Below are positions 1-10,498 of a stretch of 64,000 nt of DNA, piece after piece. The DNA comes from Neobacillus sp. PS3-12. Its GTDB lineage: Bacteria > Bacillota > Bacilli > Bacillales > Cytobacillaceae. Within the stretch, counting starts at the first letter, position 1. Each line of letters starts with the position of its first letter. The notes beneath the pieces were generated by a model. The model was given only the letters and a program-made list of their open reading frames with translations, ran no database searches and was not told the DNA's origin. The DNA is taken from the NCBI RefSeq assembly GCF_030915385.1, contig NZ_CP133268.1, forward strand, positions 1,736,001-1,800,000. The letters are read 5' to 3'. The translations under genes were made by a program, and so were the position numbers.

Positions 1-342
1 TACGGTATCAAGGATTTTAGTTGAAACAATGGCGATTTTAAAACCGTTGTCTTTCAACCTTTTAACCGTTTCGTTCACACCTTTAAATTCCTTTACAAGA
101 AGATCATGATTTTCATGATTGTATGTACGGTACTCACGAATCATTTCTTCTGCCCGCTCAGGATCAATTCCGCCGAACGTTTCATAAAGTGAAGGCCCCA
201 TAAATGGAAGTACATCCTCACGCTTAAACTTGTCAGGATAATATTTTCCAAGGGTGTGCAGGAAAGAGGAAATAATTAATTCGTTTGTATCAACGAGTGT
301 TCCGTCCAAATCAAATAAAATGGTATCAATATTTTTGTTCAT
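1..342 (-). CDS. ppaX: Pyrophosphatase PpaX, N-terminal part (runs off window)
   Basis: HAD-family phosphatase that hydrolyses the pyrophosphate released by HPr kinase/phosphorylase (known role of PpaX). Translation starts at 342 with [19 protein letters not shown], which holds the HAD motif I nucleophile DLDGT. The motif II region (IVSTK) is reached before the left edge cuts the gene at about 113 codons. It is the last visible gene of the run hprK-lgt-(yvoD remnant)-ppaX, the same order as in B. subtilis, and its start overlaps the end of the preceding remnant by 17 nt. The link to hprK supports the assignment over other HAD phosphatases. Confidence 0.9.
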   Translation of the reverse strand, partial: MNKNIDTILFDLDGTLVDTNELIISSFLHTLGKYYPDKFKREDVLPFMGPSLYETFGGIDPERAEEMIREYRTYNHENHDLLVKEFKGVNETVKRLKDNGFKIAIVSTKILDTV

Positions 343-517
343 AAGATGGTTCCTTTCTTTTCATGATGCCCGAACGTCTCCAAATGTTCCCAATCACTAA
401 CGTTAAAATAACGGCGACGCTAAAGCGAATGCCAAACAATCCATAAATCGGGACACCGAGCGGCGCAAACAGCAATGTATCCTCAACAATGGCGTGGCAG
501 GCAGCGAGAAAAATCAT
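326..517 (-). pseudogene. C-terminal remnant of a YvoD-like membrane protein
   Basis: A 63-codon frame, also open about eight codons upstream back to the lgt stop, encodes a hydrophobic piece with MIFLAACHAIVEDTLLF and a basic tail. It occupies the place of yvoD, a roughly 300-residue nucleoside-recognition (Gate-type) membrane protein in B. subtilis, and resembles that family's C-terminal end. An AGGGGAG ribosome site follows lgt immediately, but the nearest ATG after it (out of frame) closes after six codons. About three quarters of the expected protein is missing, so I call it a deletion remnant. It could instead be expressed as a small membrane protein. Confidence 0.5.
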
Positions 518-550
518 CGCATCGAGCCAATCATTTCTCGCTACTCCCCT

Positions 551-1384
551 TTAGTGTGATAACCCCTGATTGCTTTTATCCTGATAGCGAAGGTCCGCAA
601 GCCCCGCTTTTCTTCTATATATAATGATGACAATGGCAAGTACGACAAGCGCAATGGAAATCATTTGTGCCATGCGAAGTGTTGATGTCAGCATTAAGCT
701 GTCTGTCCGCATGCCTTCAACGAAGAAGCGGCCGATGGAATACCAAATTAAGTAAGACATAAACAATTCCCCGCGCCTTAAATTCACTCTGCGCAGAAGG
801 ACAAGCAAAATAAAGCCAGTGATATCCCAAATGGATTCATATAAAAACGTTGGATGATAGTAGGTTCCTTGAATATACATTTGATCGATAATAAACTTCG
901 GTAAATGCAGGTTTTCAAGGAATGCTCGGCTAACTGGGCCGCCATGTGCTTCCTGGTTCATGAAATTGCCCCAGCGGCCAATCGCTTGGCCAAGAATAAG
1001 ACTTGGGGCGGCAATGTCAGTTATTTTCCAAAAAGAAATGCCTTTTGAGCGGCCAAAAAAGAAGACTGTAAGGACACCGCCAATAATAGCTCCATGGATC
1101 GCAATCCCGCCTTGCCATATTTTAGGCGCTTCACTAAGATGCTTTGAATAATATCCCCATTCAAACAAAACATAATAGATGCGGGCACAAATAATGGAAA
1201 TTGGAATCGCCCAAATCATTAAATCAGCAAACGTCTCTTTAGGCAGTCCGCGTTTATTTCCTTCACGGATGGCCAAATACAAAGCCAAGGCCAAACCTGA
1301 ACCAATAATAATCCCATACCAATGCACTTGAATCGGGCCAAGTGTAAAAGCAATCGGATTAAGCGGCTTAATTGTTTCATTCAT
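551..1384 (-). CDS. lgt: Prolipoprotein diacylglyceryl transferase Lgt
   Basis: Transfers diacylglycerol from phosphatidylglycerol to the lipobox cysteine of prelipoproteins, the first step of lipoprotein maturation, in the cytoplasmic membrane. The protein has 277 residues and about seven hydrophobic helices. It carries the Lgt signature around residues 130-145 ([18 protein letters not shown]), with the essential Arg and Asn in GRWGNF, and the HPTFLYES motif near residue 177. The length is normal for the family. It sits 40 nt downstream of hprK, as in other bacilli. Its substrates would include the lipoprotein cytochrome c551 encoded later in this window. Confidence 0.97.
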   Translation of the reverse strand: MNETIKPLNPIAFTLGPIQVHWYGIIIGSGLALALYLAIREGNKRGLPKETFADLMIWAIPISIICARIYYVLFEWGYYSKHLSEAPKIWQGGIAIHGAIIGGVLTVFFFGRSKGISFWKITDIAAPSLILGQAIGRWGNFMNQEAHGGPVSRAFLENLHLPKFIIDQMYIQGTYYHPTFLYESIWDITGFILLVLLRRVNLRRGELFMSYLIWYSIGRFFVEGMRTDSLMLTSTLRMAQMISIALVVLAIVIIIYRRKAGLADLRYQDKSNQGLSH

Positions 1385-1424
1385 GAATTAAAATCTCTCC
1401 TTTGTTTTTCAATCTTTAAGAATA

Positions 1425-2361
1425 CTAAATATCTTCATGCTCGCCTTCTTCAATCACATCAGAGAGACGCTCAGTGAATTGCTGAGCAGCATTGACGCCC
1501 ATTCTTTTTAAACGGAAATTCATCGCTGCAACCTCGATAATAATCGCAAGGTTACGCCCTGGCCTTACAGGAATAGTAAGCTTTTGAATTTCTGTGTCGA
1601 TAATTTTAATTTTCTCTTCGTCGAGCCCCAAGCGATCATACTGTCGTTTTGGATCCCAAATCTCCAAGTAGACAACAAGGGAAATTTTCTTATGACCGCG
1701 GATGGCCCCTGCGCCAAAGAGCGTCATGACGTTAATGATTCCTAAGCCGCGGATTTCAAGTAAGTGTTCGATTAATTCAGGTGATGTACCAACTAATGTA
1801 TCCTGGTCTTCCTGGCGGATTTCCACACAATCATCAGCCACAAGCCGGTGACCGCGTTTGACCAATTCCAAAGCCGTTTCACTTTTACCAACACCGCTTT
1901 GTCCGGTAATTAATACACCCACCCCATAAATATCAACAAGAACACCATGAACGGCTGTTGTCGGAGCTAATTTACTTTCCAAAAAGTTTGTCAGCCTGCT
2001 TGAAAAACGAGTCGTTTTCATTGTGACCTTTAAAACGGGAACAGATTCCCGCTCCGATGCTTCAATTAACTCTGGCGGAACCTCAAGACCCCTTGTCACA
2101 ATAATCGCTGGTGTTATATCGGTGCATAACTGCTCCATTCTTGATGCACGTTCACTGGCAGATAGCTGATTAAAAAAGGATAATTCTGTTTTGCCTAATA
2201 ACTGAATCCGTTCGGCGGGATAATAGTCAAAGTCAGCCGGCCATTTCAATTCCTGGACGGGATATATCACTCATGGTAATGGGACGGTTGATTCCTTCTT
2301 CCCCACTAATTAAATCTAGCTGGAATTTTTCTAATATATCTTTTGTTCGCACTTTCGGCAA
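1425..2361 (-). CDS. hprK: HPr kinase/phosphorylase HprK, with one frameshift
   Basis: Phosphorylates and dephosphorylates Ser46 of HPr and so controls CcpA-dependent carbon catabolite repression. The start is TTG at 2361, encoding (M)PKVRTKD, with AAAGGAGG about 8 nt upstream. The frame then reads to GIEMAG and meets a stop near 2235. One extra base (C at about 2234 on the plus strand) explains this: without it the protein reads [23 protein letters not shown] and continues to the end at 1425. The Walker A motif GQSGVGKS and the HprK signature [16 protein letters not shown] are intact downstream. Restored length is about 311 residues, normal for the family. The indel lies 4 nt from a CCGG, like others here, so a sequence error is more likely than a real mutation. 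Confidence 0.93.
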
Positions 2362-2593
2362 ACGGATTCCCTCCTTTAATCTTTCAAAATACGATTCGTT
2401 GTTGTTGTGTTGTTAGCGTTAAAAATTCATATTTTCAACTGTCTCTTATTTTAACATTTTTTCGAAAAGAACAAAAAGTATTCGGTGATTGAAAATCAAG
2501 GAAAAATAGCTAACCTTGGCTGTGTTAAATTTGTCTGTTGATTTCCGCTCCAATCAACATGTAAAAAAATCAGCCATTTCCTTTAAACCAGCC

Positions 2594-2623
2594 ACAAAAA
2601 AATAGCGCTTGCTCGGCGCTATT
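2594..2623 (-). terminator. Rho-independent terminator after yvlD
   Basis: On the minus strand AATAGCGC pairs with GCGCTATT across a seven-base loop and is followed by a run of seven T. It overlaps the last codons of the yvlD-like gene and ends the yvlBCD transcript. Confidence 0.8.
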
Positions 2624-2975
2624 GGTGTTGTTCATGAAAAATTGTTTTTTGGATCACCAGATTGACGATTGACATAATGACTGTTGCCAGCAAGGCCATC
2701 CCAAAACCGGAAATTTCAAAGTCTGTTCCCATCAACATATCAGTCAGTTCCAGCGTAACGGCATTAATGACAAACAGGAATAAGCCCAGAGTAAGAACAG
2801 TTGCGGGCAAAGTTAACAAAATCAGGAGCGGGCGAACAAGAACATTTAAGATCGATAATAGAAAGCTCGCCGATATGGCTGCCGCAAAACCAGAGACATG
2901 AAAGCTGCCATTAAAGTACCCGGCCAAGGCCATAAACAATACCGCATTAATGAGAATTCCCAGCAGCCACTTCAT
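2619..2975 (-). CDS. yvlD: YvlD-like phage-holin-family membrane protein
   Basis: Small integral membrane protein of 118 residues with four hydrophobic helices, matching the YvlD family (PF04020-type, phage holin family). In B. subtilis the yvlABCD genes respond to cell-envelope stress, but no biochemical activity is established for YvlD. It overlaps the PspC-domain gene upstream by 4 nt, which implies translational coupling, and it is the last gene of the unit before a strong terminator. Confidence 0.85.
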   Translation of the reverse strand: MKWLLGILINAVLFMALAGYFNGSFHVSGFAAAISASFLLSILNVLVRPLLILLTLPATVLTLGLFLFVINAVTLELTDMLMGTDFEISGFGMALLATVIMSIVNLVIQKTIFHEQHQ

Positions 2976-3172
2976 CGTGTGTTACCTTGGTCATTTGGCA
3001 TCATAAACATCAGCAGAATATACAATAATGACATTGGTAAAAAGGCCGTGACAAACACTAAAATAATGAAAAGAAGGCGAAGCCATCTTGCCTTAACACC
3101 CAGTCGTTCCGCTATTCCTCCCAGTACACCCGCAAACACACGATTTGTTCTTGATCGCTCCCACGTTTTCAA
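2972..3172 (-). CDS. yvlC: PspC-domain protein YvlC
   Basis: A 66-residue protein made almost entirely of a PspC domain: the motif NRVFAGVLGGIAERLGVK at residues 9-26, then one transmembrane segment (LLFIILVFVTAFLPMSLLYI). PspC domains sense or relay membrane stress. It lies between the DUF4097 gene and the yvlD homologue in the conserved yvlBCD order, with 13 nt to the gene upstream and a 4-nt overlap with the gene downstream. Product class is firm; the exact role in bacilli is inferred from context. Confidence 0.88.
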   Translation of the reverse strand: MKTWERSRTNRVFAGVLGGIAERLGVKARWLRLLFIILVFVTAFLPMSLLYILLMFMMPNDQGNTR

Positions 3173-3185
3173 ACTAAATTCCCTC

Positions 3186-4307
3186 CTATTTGAATGGAAC
3201 TACCTTATCGGTTTTTTGGACCGAAATAGAACCTGTCTTCGTTTCTGCAATCACTGTTAAGGCCGATGCTGTTTTGTTTACCGATTGGAAGCGAAGCAGC
3301 TTCTGAATGACTTCATTTTTTTCCTCAGTAATATGAATTCCATCGAGCAAAATATTAAAACCGCCTAAATTTGACCTAACTTCTCCATTTACAGAATTCC
3401 CCTCGGGAACGTAAATATCAACGCTGCCTGTCGTGGCCCTGGCCGTAATCGATTTGCAGCGAGCTCCGTTCAGATTCGTTGTTAAATTTCCGTTGAAGCT
3501 TTGGGCCTCAACAATTTGGAAGTCTCCATCCAATTTTATGGCCCCGTTGATGGTTTCTGCTTCAAGAACATCCACAAGACTTTGACGAATCTTAATTCGC
3601 CCATTAGCAGTTTCCGCTTCTAGCTTACTTCCGCTAATTTCTGAAAGATCAATTTTTCCATTTGCTGTTTTTACACGTAGATTAGCGACCTCGAGTTTTT
3701 CTCCCTGAATCGGGCCGTTAAAAATCCGTATCCGTGCTTTTTCATATTGTTTTTGCGGAATGTAGGCAACCGCCTCTACCTTCATCCATTTTTGCTGGGT
3801 TGTAAAACGCAGCTTTTCTCCCTCGATGGCAAAGTTGATGTCCTTTAAAAAGTTTTGCCGTGCCTGATCCTGGTTATCTACTCGATATACTTTTGCCTGA
3901 CATTCAATCCGGACATCGTTTTGGCTCCATGGAATTAATTTAAGAGAACCATTCGCCACATCGAAATCCAATTCCTTCAAGAAAACATCACCTTGTTGAA
4001 AAATATGTGAAATTTCTACAGACTGACCAAAATTCAAATCTAAATCAAAATCCTTCATTTTTTTCAGTGCCGAATCCACAAATTCGAATATCTTTTCTTT
4101 TGTTGATTGAAATTTTTGATGAACCGTTTCTTCTTTTTTCGCTTCATCAAATTTGACTGCTGTCGAAAGCTCTTTCACAATTTCTGCTTGCTTCTGTTCA
4201 GCTGTTTGTGAAGCTTTTTCCAACTCTTCAAGTAAACGAAATGCTTCTTCTGCCGAAACTTTGCCTTCCTCGACCATTCTTAAAATCCGCTTTTTTTCCT
4301 CATTCAT
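3186..4307 (-). CDS. yvlB: YvlB-like DUF4097 beta-strand repeat protein
   Basis: The protein has 373 residues. It begins with a SHOCT-like helical segment (residues 1-35, KKRILRMVEEGKVSAEEAF) and a coiled stretch, then a long run of short beta-strand repeats (about residues 160-330, repeated TANGKI/ETINGAI/QSFNGNL units) typical of DUF4097 adhesin-like solenoids. No signal peptide is seen, so it is probably cytoplasmic or membrane-associated through its partners YvlC and YvlD. A ribosome site AAGGAGG lies before ATG 4307. The order yvlB-yvlC-yvlD is the same as in B. subtilis, where the operon belongs to the envelope-stress response. The molecular function is unknown. Confidence 0.85.
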   Translation of the reverse strand: MNEEKKRILRMVEEGKVSAEEAFRLLEELEKASQTAEQKQAEIVKELSTAVKFDEAKKEETVHQKFQSTKEKIFEFVDSALKKMKDFDLDLNFGQSVEISHIFQQGDVFLKELDFDVANGSLKLIPWSQNDVRIECQAKVYRVDNQDQARQNFLKDINFAIEGEKLRFTTQQKWMKVEAVAYIPQKQYEKARIRIFNGPIQGEKLEVANLRVKTANGKIDLSEISGSKLEAETANGRIKIRQSLVDVLEAETINGAIKLDGDFQIVEAQSFNGNLTTNLNGARCKSITARATTGSVDIYVPEGNSVNGEVRSNLGGFNILLDGIHITEEKNEVIQKLLRFQSVNKTASALTVIAETKTGSISVQKTDKVVPFK

Positions 4308-4639
4308 AAATAAACCTCCTTGTGGTTTATGAAAAAAGACCTGAATCCGCGTAATTTTATTTTTCCATTAAGACCTTTACACCTTTAACTATATTCCAAA
4401 TCATGACTGTAATGCTAACTATCACAATAGTGAGTTTAGCTATTTTACGTTGTAAGCGGTTGGAAAGTTTCAAATTTTTGAGAGTGTATTTAGGTGTAGG
4501 GGTTTTGGGCCCAAATCTTTGGCTCTTTTTTTTAGAATTATCTATATATTTTTATTAGGTACGGCTGTAATATAATAGTAGAAAGAGATTTTTGTGGAAA
4601 CATCACAACTTATTATCATTAATAAGGAGTGGGTCCAAA
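4308..4639. other. Divergent intergenic region between yvlB and a small plus-strand gene
   Basis: 332 bp, AT-rich, holding the promoters of the two divergent units. On the plus strand TATAAT occurs at 4571-4576, without a clear -35 box. An imperfect inverted repeat GCTAACTATCAC/GTGAGTTTAGC lies near 4410-4440. I see no gene and no recognised operator. Confidence 0.4.
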
Positions 4640-4960
4640 ATGTATCGCTTTTTCAGCAAACGAGAGCAACAAGCACACTGCATTTCCATGGTCCTTAACG
4701 CCCTGATTGCCGCCGCCATCCTCTACAGCCTCTTCCGTCCAACAGAACCCCTCTCATTTCTCATTTTCAGTTTTCTCGGTGTCCTAGCTTTCCAACTATA
4801 TACCATGTTTGCTCCGGAATTAATCCAAAAGATCTTTTTTAAAAAATGCACACCACTTGAAGAACAGCTGATCCTAAGACGGAAAATCAAATGCATCCAG
4901 GAGGAGATCAAGCGAATCAACCGACAGCCCTATGATAAAGATGTGTTTCGTGGTTATTAA
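4640..4960 (+). CDS. Small two-helix membrane protein, unknown function
   Basis: The start at 4640 is chosen because AAGGAG sits 10 nt before ATG; the frame stays open upstream but without a ribosome site. The 106-residue product starts MYRFFSKREQQ, has two hydrophobic segments (about residues 16-34 and 37-55) and a charged C-terminal half with a predicted helix (LEEQLILRRKIKCIQEEIKRI). I do not recognise the family. It is the only plus-strand gene in the first 24 kb and lies between the yvlBCD and uvrBA units. Confidence 0.6.
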   Translation: MYRFFSKREQQAHCISMVLNALIAAAILYSLFRPTEPLSFLIFSFLGVLAFQLYTMFAPELIQKIFFKKCTPLEEQLILRRKIKCIQEEIKRINRQPYDKDVFRGY

Positions 4961-5013
4961 AAAAGAATCTCGTCGGTTGGCGTTTGGCTATGCTTGAGAG
5001 GAGCACCGGCTAT

Positions 5014-5057
5014 TCGTTCCACTTCCCTTGCTTTTTCTTCGAGAAGTGGAATGATTA
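5014..5057. repeat. Palindromic repeat of the TTCCACTTC family (single copy)
   Basis: The unit has the arms GTTCCACTTC and GAAGTGGAAT around a 17-base centre. It matches the three units found at 38391-38535. It lies in the convergent gap between the small plus-strand gene and the end of uvrA. Confidence 0.6.
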
Positions 5058-5118
5058 GCTCCTCTAATTCTAAGGAAGTGGTGAACACTTAGCCGCCCCC
5101 TCCTATCTCTTACCACAC

Positions 5119-5148
5119 AAAAAACACAAGGCCGCGGCCTTGTGTTTT
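5119..5148 (-). terminator. Terminator after uvrA
   Basis: A perfect 14-bp inverted repeat centred on GGCCGCGGCC, flanked by A and T runs on both sides, so it could work in both directions between the convergent genes. Confidence 0.85.
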
Positions 5149-5155
5149 TGTTTTC

Positions 5156-8033
5156 TTAACTTTTCACTGCTATTTCTTGTTTTTCAATTTGTTTTTTCAT
5201 CCGTAAACGATCTCGTTCGAGAATGGGCTTTAGGTATCTACCTGTATAGGATTCTGGTACTTCTGTAATTTGCTCTGGCGTTCCGGTTGCCACGATGGTG
5301 CCGCCTTTGTCGCCTCCCTCAGGACCGAGGTCGATCAGATGATCGGCTGCTTTAATAACATCGAGATTATGTTCAATGACAAGCACGGTATCGCCATTTT
5401 CAACCAGCCTTTGCAACACGACAAGCAAGCGCGAAATATCGTCAACATGCAGCCCTGTTGTCGGTTCGTCCAAAATATAAAAGGATTTGCCCGTTGAACG
5501 GCGATGCAATTCAGAAGCCAGCTTGACCCGCTGCGCTTCACCACCGGAAAGTGTTGTGGCCGGCTGGCCAAGTTTCACATAGCCAAGCCCGACATCGGCG
5601 ATCGTTTGCAGCTTGCGGGCGATTTTCGGAATGTTTTCGAAAAATTGCAATCCATCCTCGACCGTCATTTCGAGAATCTCTGAAATATTTTTCCCTTTGT
5701 ATTTCACCTCGAGGGTTTCACGGTTATACCGTTTGCCATGGCACACCTCACAAGGCACATAAACATCAGGCAAAAAGTGCATTTCGATCTTGATGATTCC
5801 GTCACCACGGCAGGCTTCACAGCGTCCGCCTTTCACATTAAAGCTAAACCGACCCTTTTTATAGCCGCGAACCTTTGCTTCATTCGTTGCCGCAAACACA
5901 TCGCGAACATCATCAAATACACCTGTATAGGTTGCCGGGTTCGAGCGCGGTGTCCGGCCAATTGGCGATTGGTCGATATCAATCACCTTTTCTAATTGTT
6001 CAATGCCTTTCACACTCTTATGCTGACCTGGCTTTGTTTTCGCCCGATTCAGCTTTTGTGCGAGCGATTTATAAAGGATTTCATTAATCAATGTACTTTT
6101 TCCCGATCCTGGAAACACCTGTTACTGCAATAAACAGACCAAGCGGCAACTTCACATTTACATTTTTTAAATTGTTTTCCGAAGCACCTTTGATTTCAAT
6201 ATAACGGCCATCGGGCTTCCTTCGCTCTATTGGCAGCGGGATAAATTTTTTACCAGAAAGATATTCTCCAGTTAACGAATTCGGATCGGCCATGACCTCC
6301 GCAGGGGTTCCAGCGGATACAATTTCCCCGCCATGAACACCGGCACCAGGACCAACATCAATTAAATAATCTGCCGCCAGCATCGTATCTTCATCGTGTT
6401 CAACGACAATCAAGGTGTTGCCGATATCACGCATATGTTTTAATGTGTCAATCAAGCGCTCATTATCGCGCTGATGCAGGCCAATCGATGGCTCATCCAA
6501 AATATAAAGTACTCCAGTCAGGGCCGAACCAATTTGAGTTGCAAGACGAATCCGCTGCGCTTCCCCGCCTGACAATGTTCCAGCCGCACGGCTTAAAGTC
6601 AAATAGTCAAGACCCACATTAATTAAAAATCCAAGTCGCTCCTTAATTTCCCGAAAAATTAAGCGGGCAATTTGCATCTCTTTTTCCGTTAACTGTAATC
6701 CTTCAAAAAATTGGTATGCTTCTGTTATCGAAAAATCGGTTACATGGGATATGTGCTGCCCGTCAATTAACACCGCCAGGCTTTCTTTTTTCAAACGATA
6801 GCCTTTACAGGTCGGACATGGCTGCTGCCCCATATATTTTTCCATTTGTTCGCGGATAAAATCTGAGCTTGTGTCTTTATAGCGGCGCTCAACATTCCGT
6901 AACACGCCCTCAAACTCAATATATCCCTCACGTAATTGCCCAAAATCGTTTTGATAACGGAAATAAACTTTTTCACCTTCAGAACCATATAAGACCTTGT
7001 CAAATAGATTCTTTGGTATGTCTTTAACAGGAATATCCATATCAATGCCATAATGATTGCAAACCGCTTCCAAGAGCTGCGGATAATATTGCGAACTCGT
7101 CGGCTCCCACGGCGCAATCGCATGCTGCTTCAAGGTTAAATCTTTGTTAGGCACAACAAGATCCACATCTACTTCCAGCTTTGAACCAAGGCCATCACAT
7201 TCCGGGCAAGCACCGAACGGACTGTTAAACGAAAACATCCGCGGTTCAAGCTCCCCGATGGAAAAGCCACAGTGCGGACAAGCATGGTTTTCACTGAAAA
7301 GCAGCTCCTCCTCACCAATAACATCAACAATGACCTTCCCTTCACCAAGCTTTAATGCAGTTTCAAGGGAATCGGCCACTCGTGAAGCAACGCCTTCTTT
7401 GACGACAATTCGGTCAATGACTACTTCAATCGAGTGTTTTTTATTTTTTTCCAATTCGATTTCATCACCAAGATCGGCCATCTCGCCATCAACACGTACG
7501 CGAACAAATCCTTGTTTTTTAATGTCTTCAAGAACTTTAACATGTGTACCTTTTCGTCCAGATATCACTGGAGCTAAAATCTGCATTTTTGTCCGCTCTG
7601 GGTATTCCATAATGCGGTCCACCATTTGCTCAATCGTTTGCGAGCTAATCTCGATGTGGTGGATCGGACAGGTTGGCCTGCCGACACGCGCAAATAAAAG
7701 CCGCAAATAATCATAGATTTCTGTCACAGTTCCCACTGTTGAGCGTGGGTTGCGGCTCGTTGTTTTTTGATCAATTGAGATTGCCGGGAAAGACCTTCAA
7801 TTGTATCCACATCCGGTTTATCCATTTGCCCTAGAAATTGGCGGGCGTACGCCGACAATGATTCGACGTATCGGCGCTGCCCTTCTGCATAGATCGTATC
7901 AAAAGCGAGCGAAGACTTTCCAGGATCCGGAAAGCCCCGTTAGCACAACCAGCTTATCTCTCGGAATGGTGACATCGATATTTTTTAAATTGTTTGCTCT
8001 GGCGCCTTTTACAATCAGTTTATCCATCGCCAT
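5156..8033 (-). CDS. uvrA: Excinuclease ABC subunit UvrA, with three frameshifts
   Basis: The damage-recognition ATPase of nucleotide excision repair. The start ATG 8033 lies 7 nt after the uvrB stop with AAGGATGA upstream and encodes [15 protein letters not shown]. Three single-base errors break the frame: an extra base at about 7922 inside the first Walker A (expected GLSGSGKS), a missing G in the G-run at 7786-7788 (expected EGLSPAISIDQ), and an extra base at about 6110 inside the second Walker A (expected GVSGSGKSTL). Both ABC signatures (TLSGGEAQR) and the zinc-finger cysteines (CPHCG...[14 protein letters not shown]...CEVCHG) are intact. The corrected length of about 957 residues is normal. 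Each indel is in or beside CCGG. A true pseudogene with three hits and no missense decay is less likely than base-calling error. Confidence 0.93.
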
Positions 8034-8040
8034 TGTTTCG

Positions 8041-10020
8041 TCATCCTTCCGCTTTTAACTCAAATAAAAGATCGCGAAGCTCAGCTGCCCGTTCAAAATC
8101 AAGCGCTTTGGCGGCTTCTTTCATTTCTTTTTCCATATCGTGGATTAAGCGATCTCTTTCTTTTTTAGACATTTTTCCAAATGCTGCCGTTGGTTTGTAA
8201 TCTTCCTGTTCTTCCGCAGCATGTGTAGCTCTAATGACAGCCCGAATATCTTTTTGAATCGTTTTCGGTGTGATGCCATGCTTTTCATTATATTCTTCTT
8301 GAATGGCTCGGCGCCGTTTCGTTTCACTGATGGCGATTTCCATGGAATTCGTCATTTTATCAGCATACATGATGACTTTTCCATTAGCATTCCGCACTGC
8401 CCGGCCGATCGTCTGAATCAAGGACCTTTCTGAACGAAGGAATCCTTCTTTATCAGCATCGAGGATGGTAACCAGTGATACCTCAGGAATATCAAGACCT
8501 TCACGCAAGAGGTTGATCCCCACAAGAACATCATATTTTCCGAGTCTTAGCTCACGGATGATTTCAATCCGATCCAAAGTTTTTACCTCAGAATGCAAAT
8601 AGTTAACCTTTATACCAATTTCTTTCAGATAATCGGTTAAATCCTCGGACATTTTTTTCGTTAAAGTTGTAACTAGTACGCGTTCATTGCTCTTCACCCG
8701 ATCTTGAATCTCACCGATTAAATCATCGATTTGGCCTTCAATCGGACGAACCTCGATGATTGGATCCAAGAGACCTGTCGGACGGATGATTTGCTCAATC
8801 ATTGTTGGTGTATGTTCAATTTCGTATGGTCCAGGTGTGGCTGATACGAAAATTATATTGTGAATATGCTTTTCAAACTCATCAAACATCAACGGGCGGT
8901 TATCGAGTGCTGACGGCAGGCGGAAGCCATGATTGACTAGGACTTCCTTTCGTGCTTTATCGCCGTTAAACATCCCTCGGATCTGCGGCAGGGTCACATG
9001 TGACTCATCAATGACAATCAGGAAATCCTCTGGAAAATAATCGATCAGCGTGTACGGAGTTGAACCAGGCGGCCGAAGCGTCAAATGGCGCGAATAGTTT
9101 TCAATTCCTGAGCAAAAGCCCATTTCCCGCATCATTTCAAGGTCATAACGGGTACGTTGTTCAAGCCGCTGTGCTTCCAATAATTTATTATCATCTTTTA
9201 GAATCTGAAGCCGCTCCTCCAGTTCTTTTTCAATATTCTCAATCGCAACCCGCATCTTTTCTTCTCTGGTAACGAAGTGGGAAGCCGGGAAAATAGCCAC
9301 ATGGTCACGTTCACCCGTGATTTCTCCAGTTAAAGCATCAACTTCGCGAATACGATCAATTTCATCGCCAAAAAACTCGATCCTGATGCAATGCTCATCA
9401 CGGGATGCCGGGAAGATTTCAACAACATCACCGCGGACACGGAAGGTTCCCCGTTTGAAATCGATATCATTCCGCTCATACTGGATATCCACTAAGCGAT
9501 GAAGAAGCTGATTACGCTCCAATTCCATTCCGGTTCGCAGCGAGACAACCATTTCTCGATATTCCTCTGGCGAACCGAGACCATAAATACAAGATACACT
9601 CGCGATGACAATGACATCCTTGCGCTCAAAAAGGGACGATGTTGCAGAGTGGCGCAATTTATCAATTTCATCGTTAATGCTAGAATCTTTTTCAATATAG
9701 GTATCCGTCTGCGGCACATAGGCCTCTGGCTGGAAGTAATCATAATAACTAACAAAATACTCTACAGCATTATTGGGAAAAAACTCTTTGAATTCGCTGT
9801 AAAGCTGACCGGCAAGTGTCTTATTATGGGCGATTACCAACGTTGGTTTGTTGACCTCTTTAATCACGTTTGAGATTGTAAAGGTTTTTCCTGTGCCTGT
9901 TGCACCAAGCAACGTTTGGTACCGCTTGTTTTGGCTGAGGCCATTGACTAATTCTTTAATCGCTTCGGGCTGGTCCCCTTGCGGCGAATATTTAGAAACT
10001 AATTCAAATTGGTCATTCAC
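8041..10020 (-). CDS. uvrB: Excinuclease ABC subunit UvrB
   Basis: The DNA-unwinding and damage-verification subunit of the Uvr excinuclease. The start is GTG at 10020 ([18 protein letters not shown]), preceded by AAGGAGG; the longer frame to 10059 lacks a ribosome site. The 659 residues hold Walker A GATGTGKT (about residue 38), the beta-hairpin [12 protein letters not shown] (about 91-103), helicase motifs including [10 protein letters not shown], and the C-terminal UVR domain ([15 protein letters not shown]) that contacts UvrC. It is intact, unlike its partner uvrA, with which it forms an operon. Confidence 0.97.
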   Translation of the reverse strand: MNDQFELVSKYSPQGDQPEAIKELVNGLSQNKRYQTLLGATGTGKTFTISNVIKEVNKPTLVIAHNKTLAGQLYSEFKEFFPNNAVEYFVSYYDYFQPEAYVPQTDTYIEKDSSINDEIDKLRHSATSSLFERKDVIVIASVSCIYGLGSPEEYREMVVSLRTGMELERNQLLHRLVDIQYERNDIDFKRGTFRVRGDVVEIFPASRDEHCIRIEFFGDEIDRIREVDALTGEITGERDHVAIFPASHFVTREEKMRVAIENIEKELEERLQILKDDNKLLEAQRLEQRTRYDLEMMREMGFCSGIENYSRHLTLRPPGSTPYTLIDYFPEDFLIVIDESHVTLPQIRGMFNGDKARKEVLVNHGFRLPSALDNRPLMFDEFEKHIHNIIFVSATPGPYEIEHTPTMIEQIIRPTGLLDPIIEVRPIEGQIDDLIGEIQDRVKSNERVLVTTLTKKMSEDLTDYLKEIGIKVNYLHSEVKTLDRIEIIRELRLGKYDVLVGINLLREGLDIPEVSLVTILDADKEGFLRSERSLIQTIGRAVRNANGKVIMYADKMTNSMEIAISETKRRRAIQEEYNEKHGITPKTIQKDIRAVIRATHAAEEQEDYKPTAAFGKMSKKERDRLIHDMEKEMKEAAKALDFERAAELRDLLFELKAEG

Positions 10021-10127
10021 AAACACGTTCCTCCTTATGCATAAAGAGCATATTAACATTTTACCACAAATTACTTATTGCAAACCATTTACACACGAAC
10101 TAATATTCGTATTTTTTCTACTAGCTA

Positions 10128-10165
10128 AAAAAAAAGCCTGCCGATAAGTTCGACAAGCTTGACTG
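10128..10165 (-). terminator. Terminator after csbA
   Basis: On the minus strand AAGCTTGTCGA pairs (with two G-U pairs) with TCGGCAGGCTT and is followed by a T-run of nine. It closes the csbA transcript and separates it from uvrB. Confidence 0.75.
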
Positions 10166-10175
10166 GACTAGTTGT

Positions 10176-10412
10176 TTAACTTTGTTTTGCGGCTCTGCGT
10201 TTTTTCATCTCGGCAGCGAGCCAAAAACCAAATGTCAGTGAAAAAGCATCAATGATCATGACAGGCCATGTATGGGTGTACCCTTTATAAACAGAAGCTG
10301 TAATGAGTGCCACCGTTAAGATGAGACCGATTACTCGATTATAAGTAACCCTTGTGAACAGCAAAACCAGTGTACAAGGCATTATAAAAGCTGCTAACAG
10401 TTCAATCAACAA
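10176..10412 (-). CDS. csbA: CsbA-like small membrane protein
   Basis: A polytopic membrane protein of about 78 residues with the family motif FTRVTYN and the highly conserved SVYKGYTHTWPV near its middle. In B. subtilis csbA is a sigma-B controlled gene of unknown function beside uvrBA. Start choice is uncertain. GTG at 10421 overlaps its own ribosome site AGAAGG, while TTG at 10412 has better spacing, so I use TTG. I could not find a convincing sigma-B promoter (GTTT/GGGTAT) upstream. Confidence 0.85.
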   Translation of the reverse strand: MLIELLAAFIMPCTLVLLFTRVTYNRVIGLILTVALITASVYKGYTHTWPVMIIDAFSLTFGFWLAAEMKKRRAAKQS

Positions 10413-10498
10413 TAGGTACACCTTCTTTCCTAATAATCATCATTCTAAAAACTTCTATATAAAAAAGCAACAAATTTATCCTAAAAAGGCACAAATAC

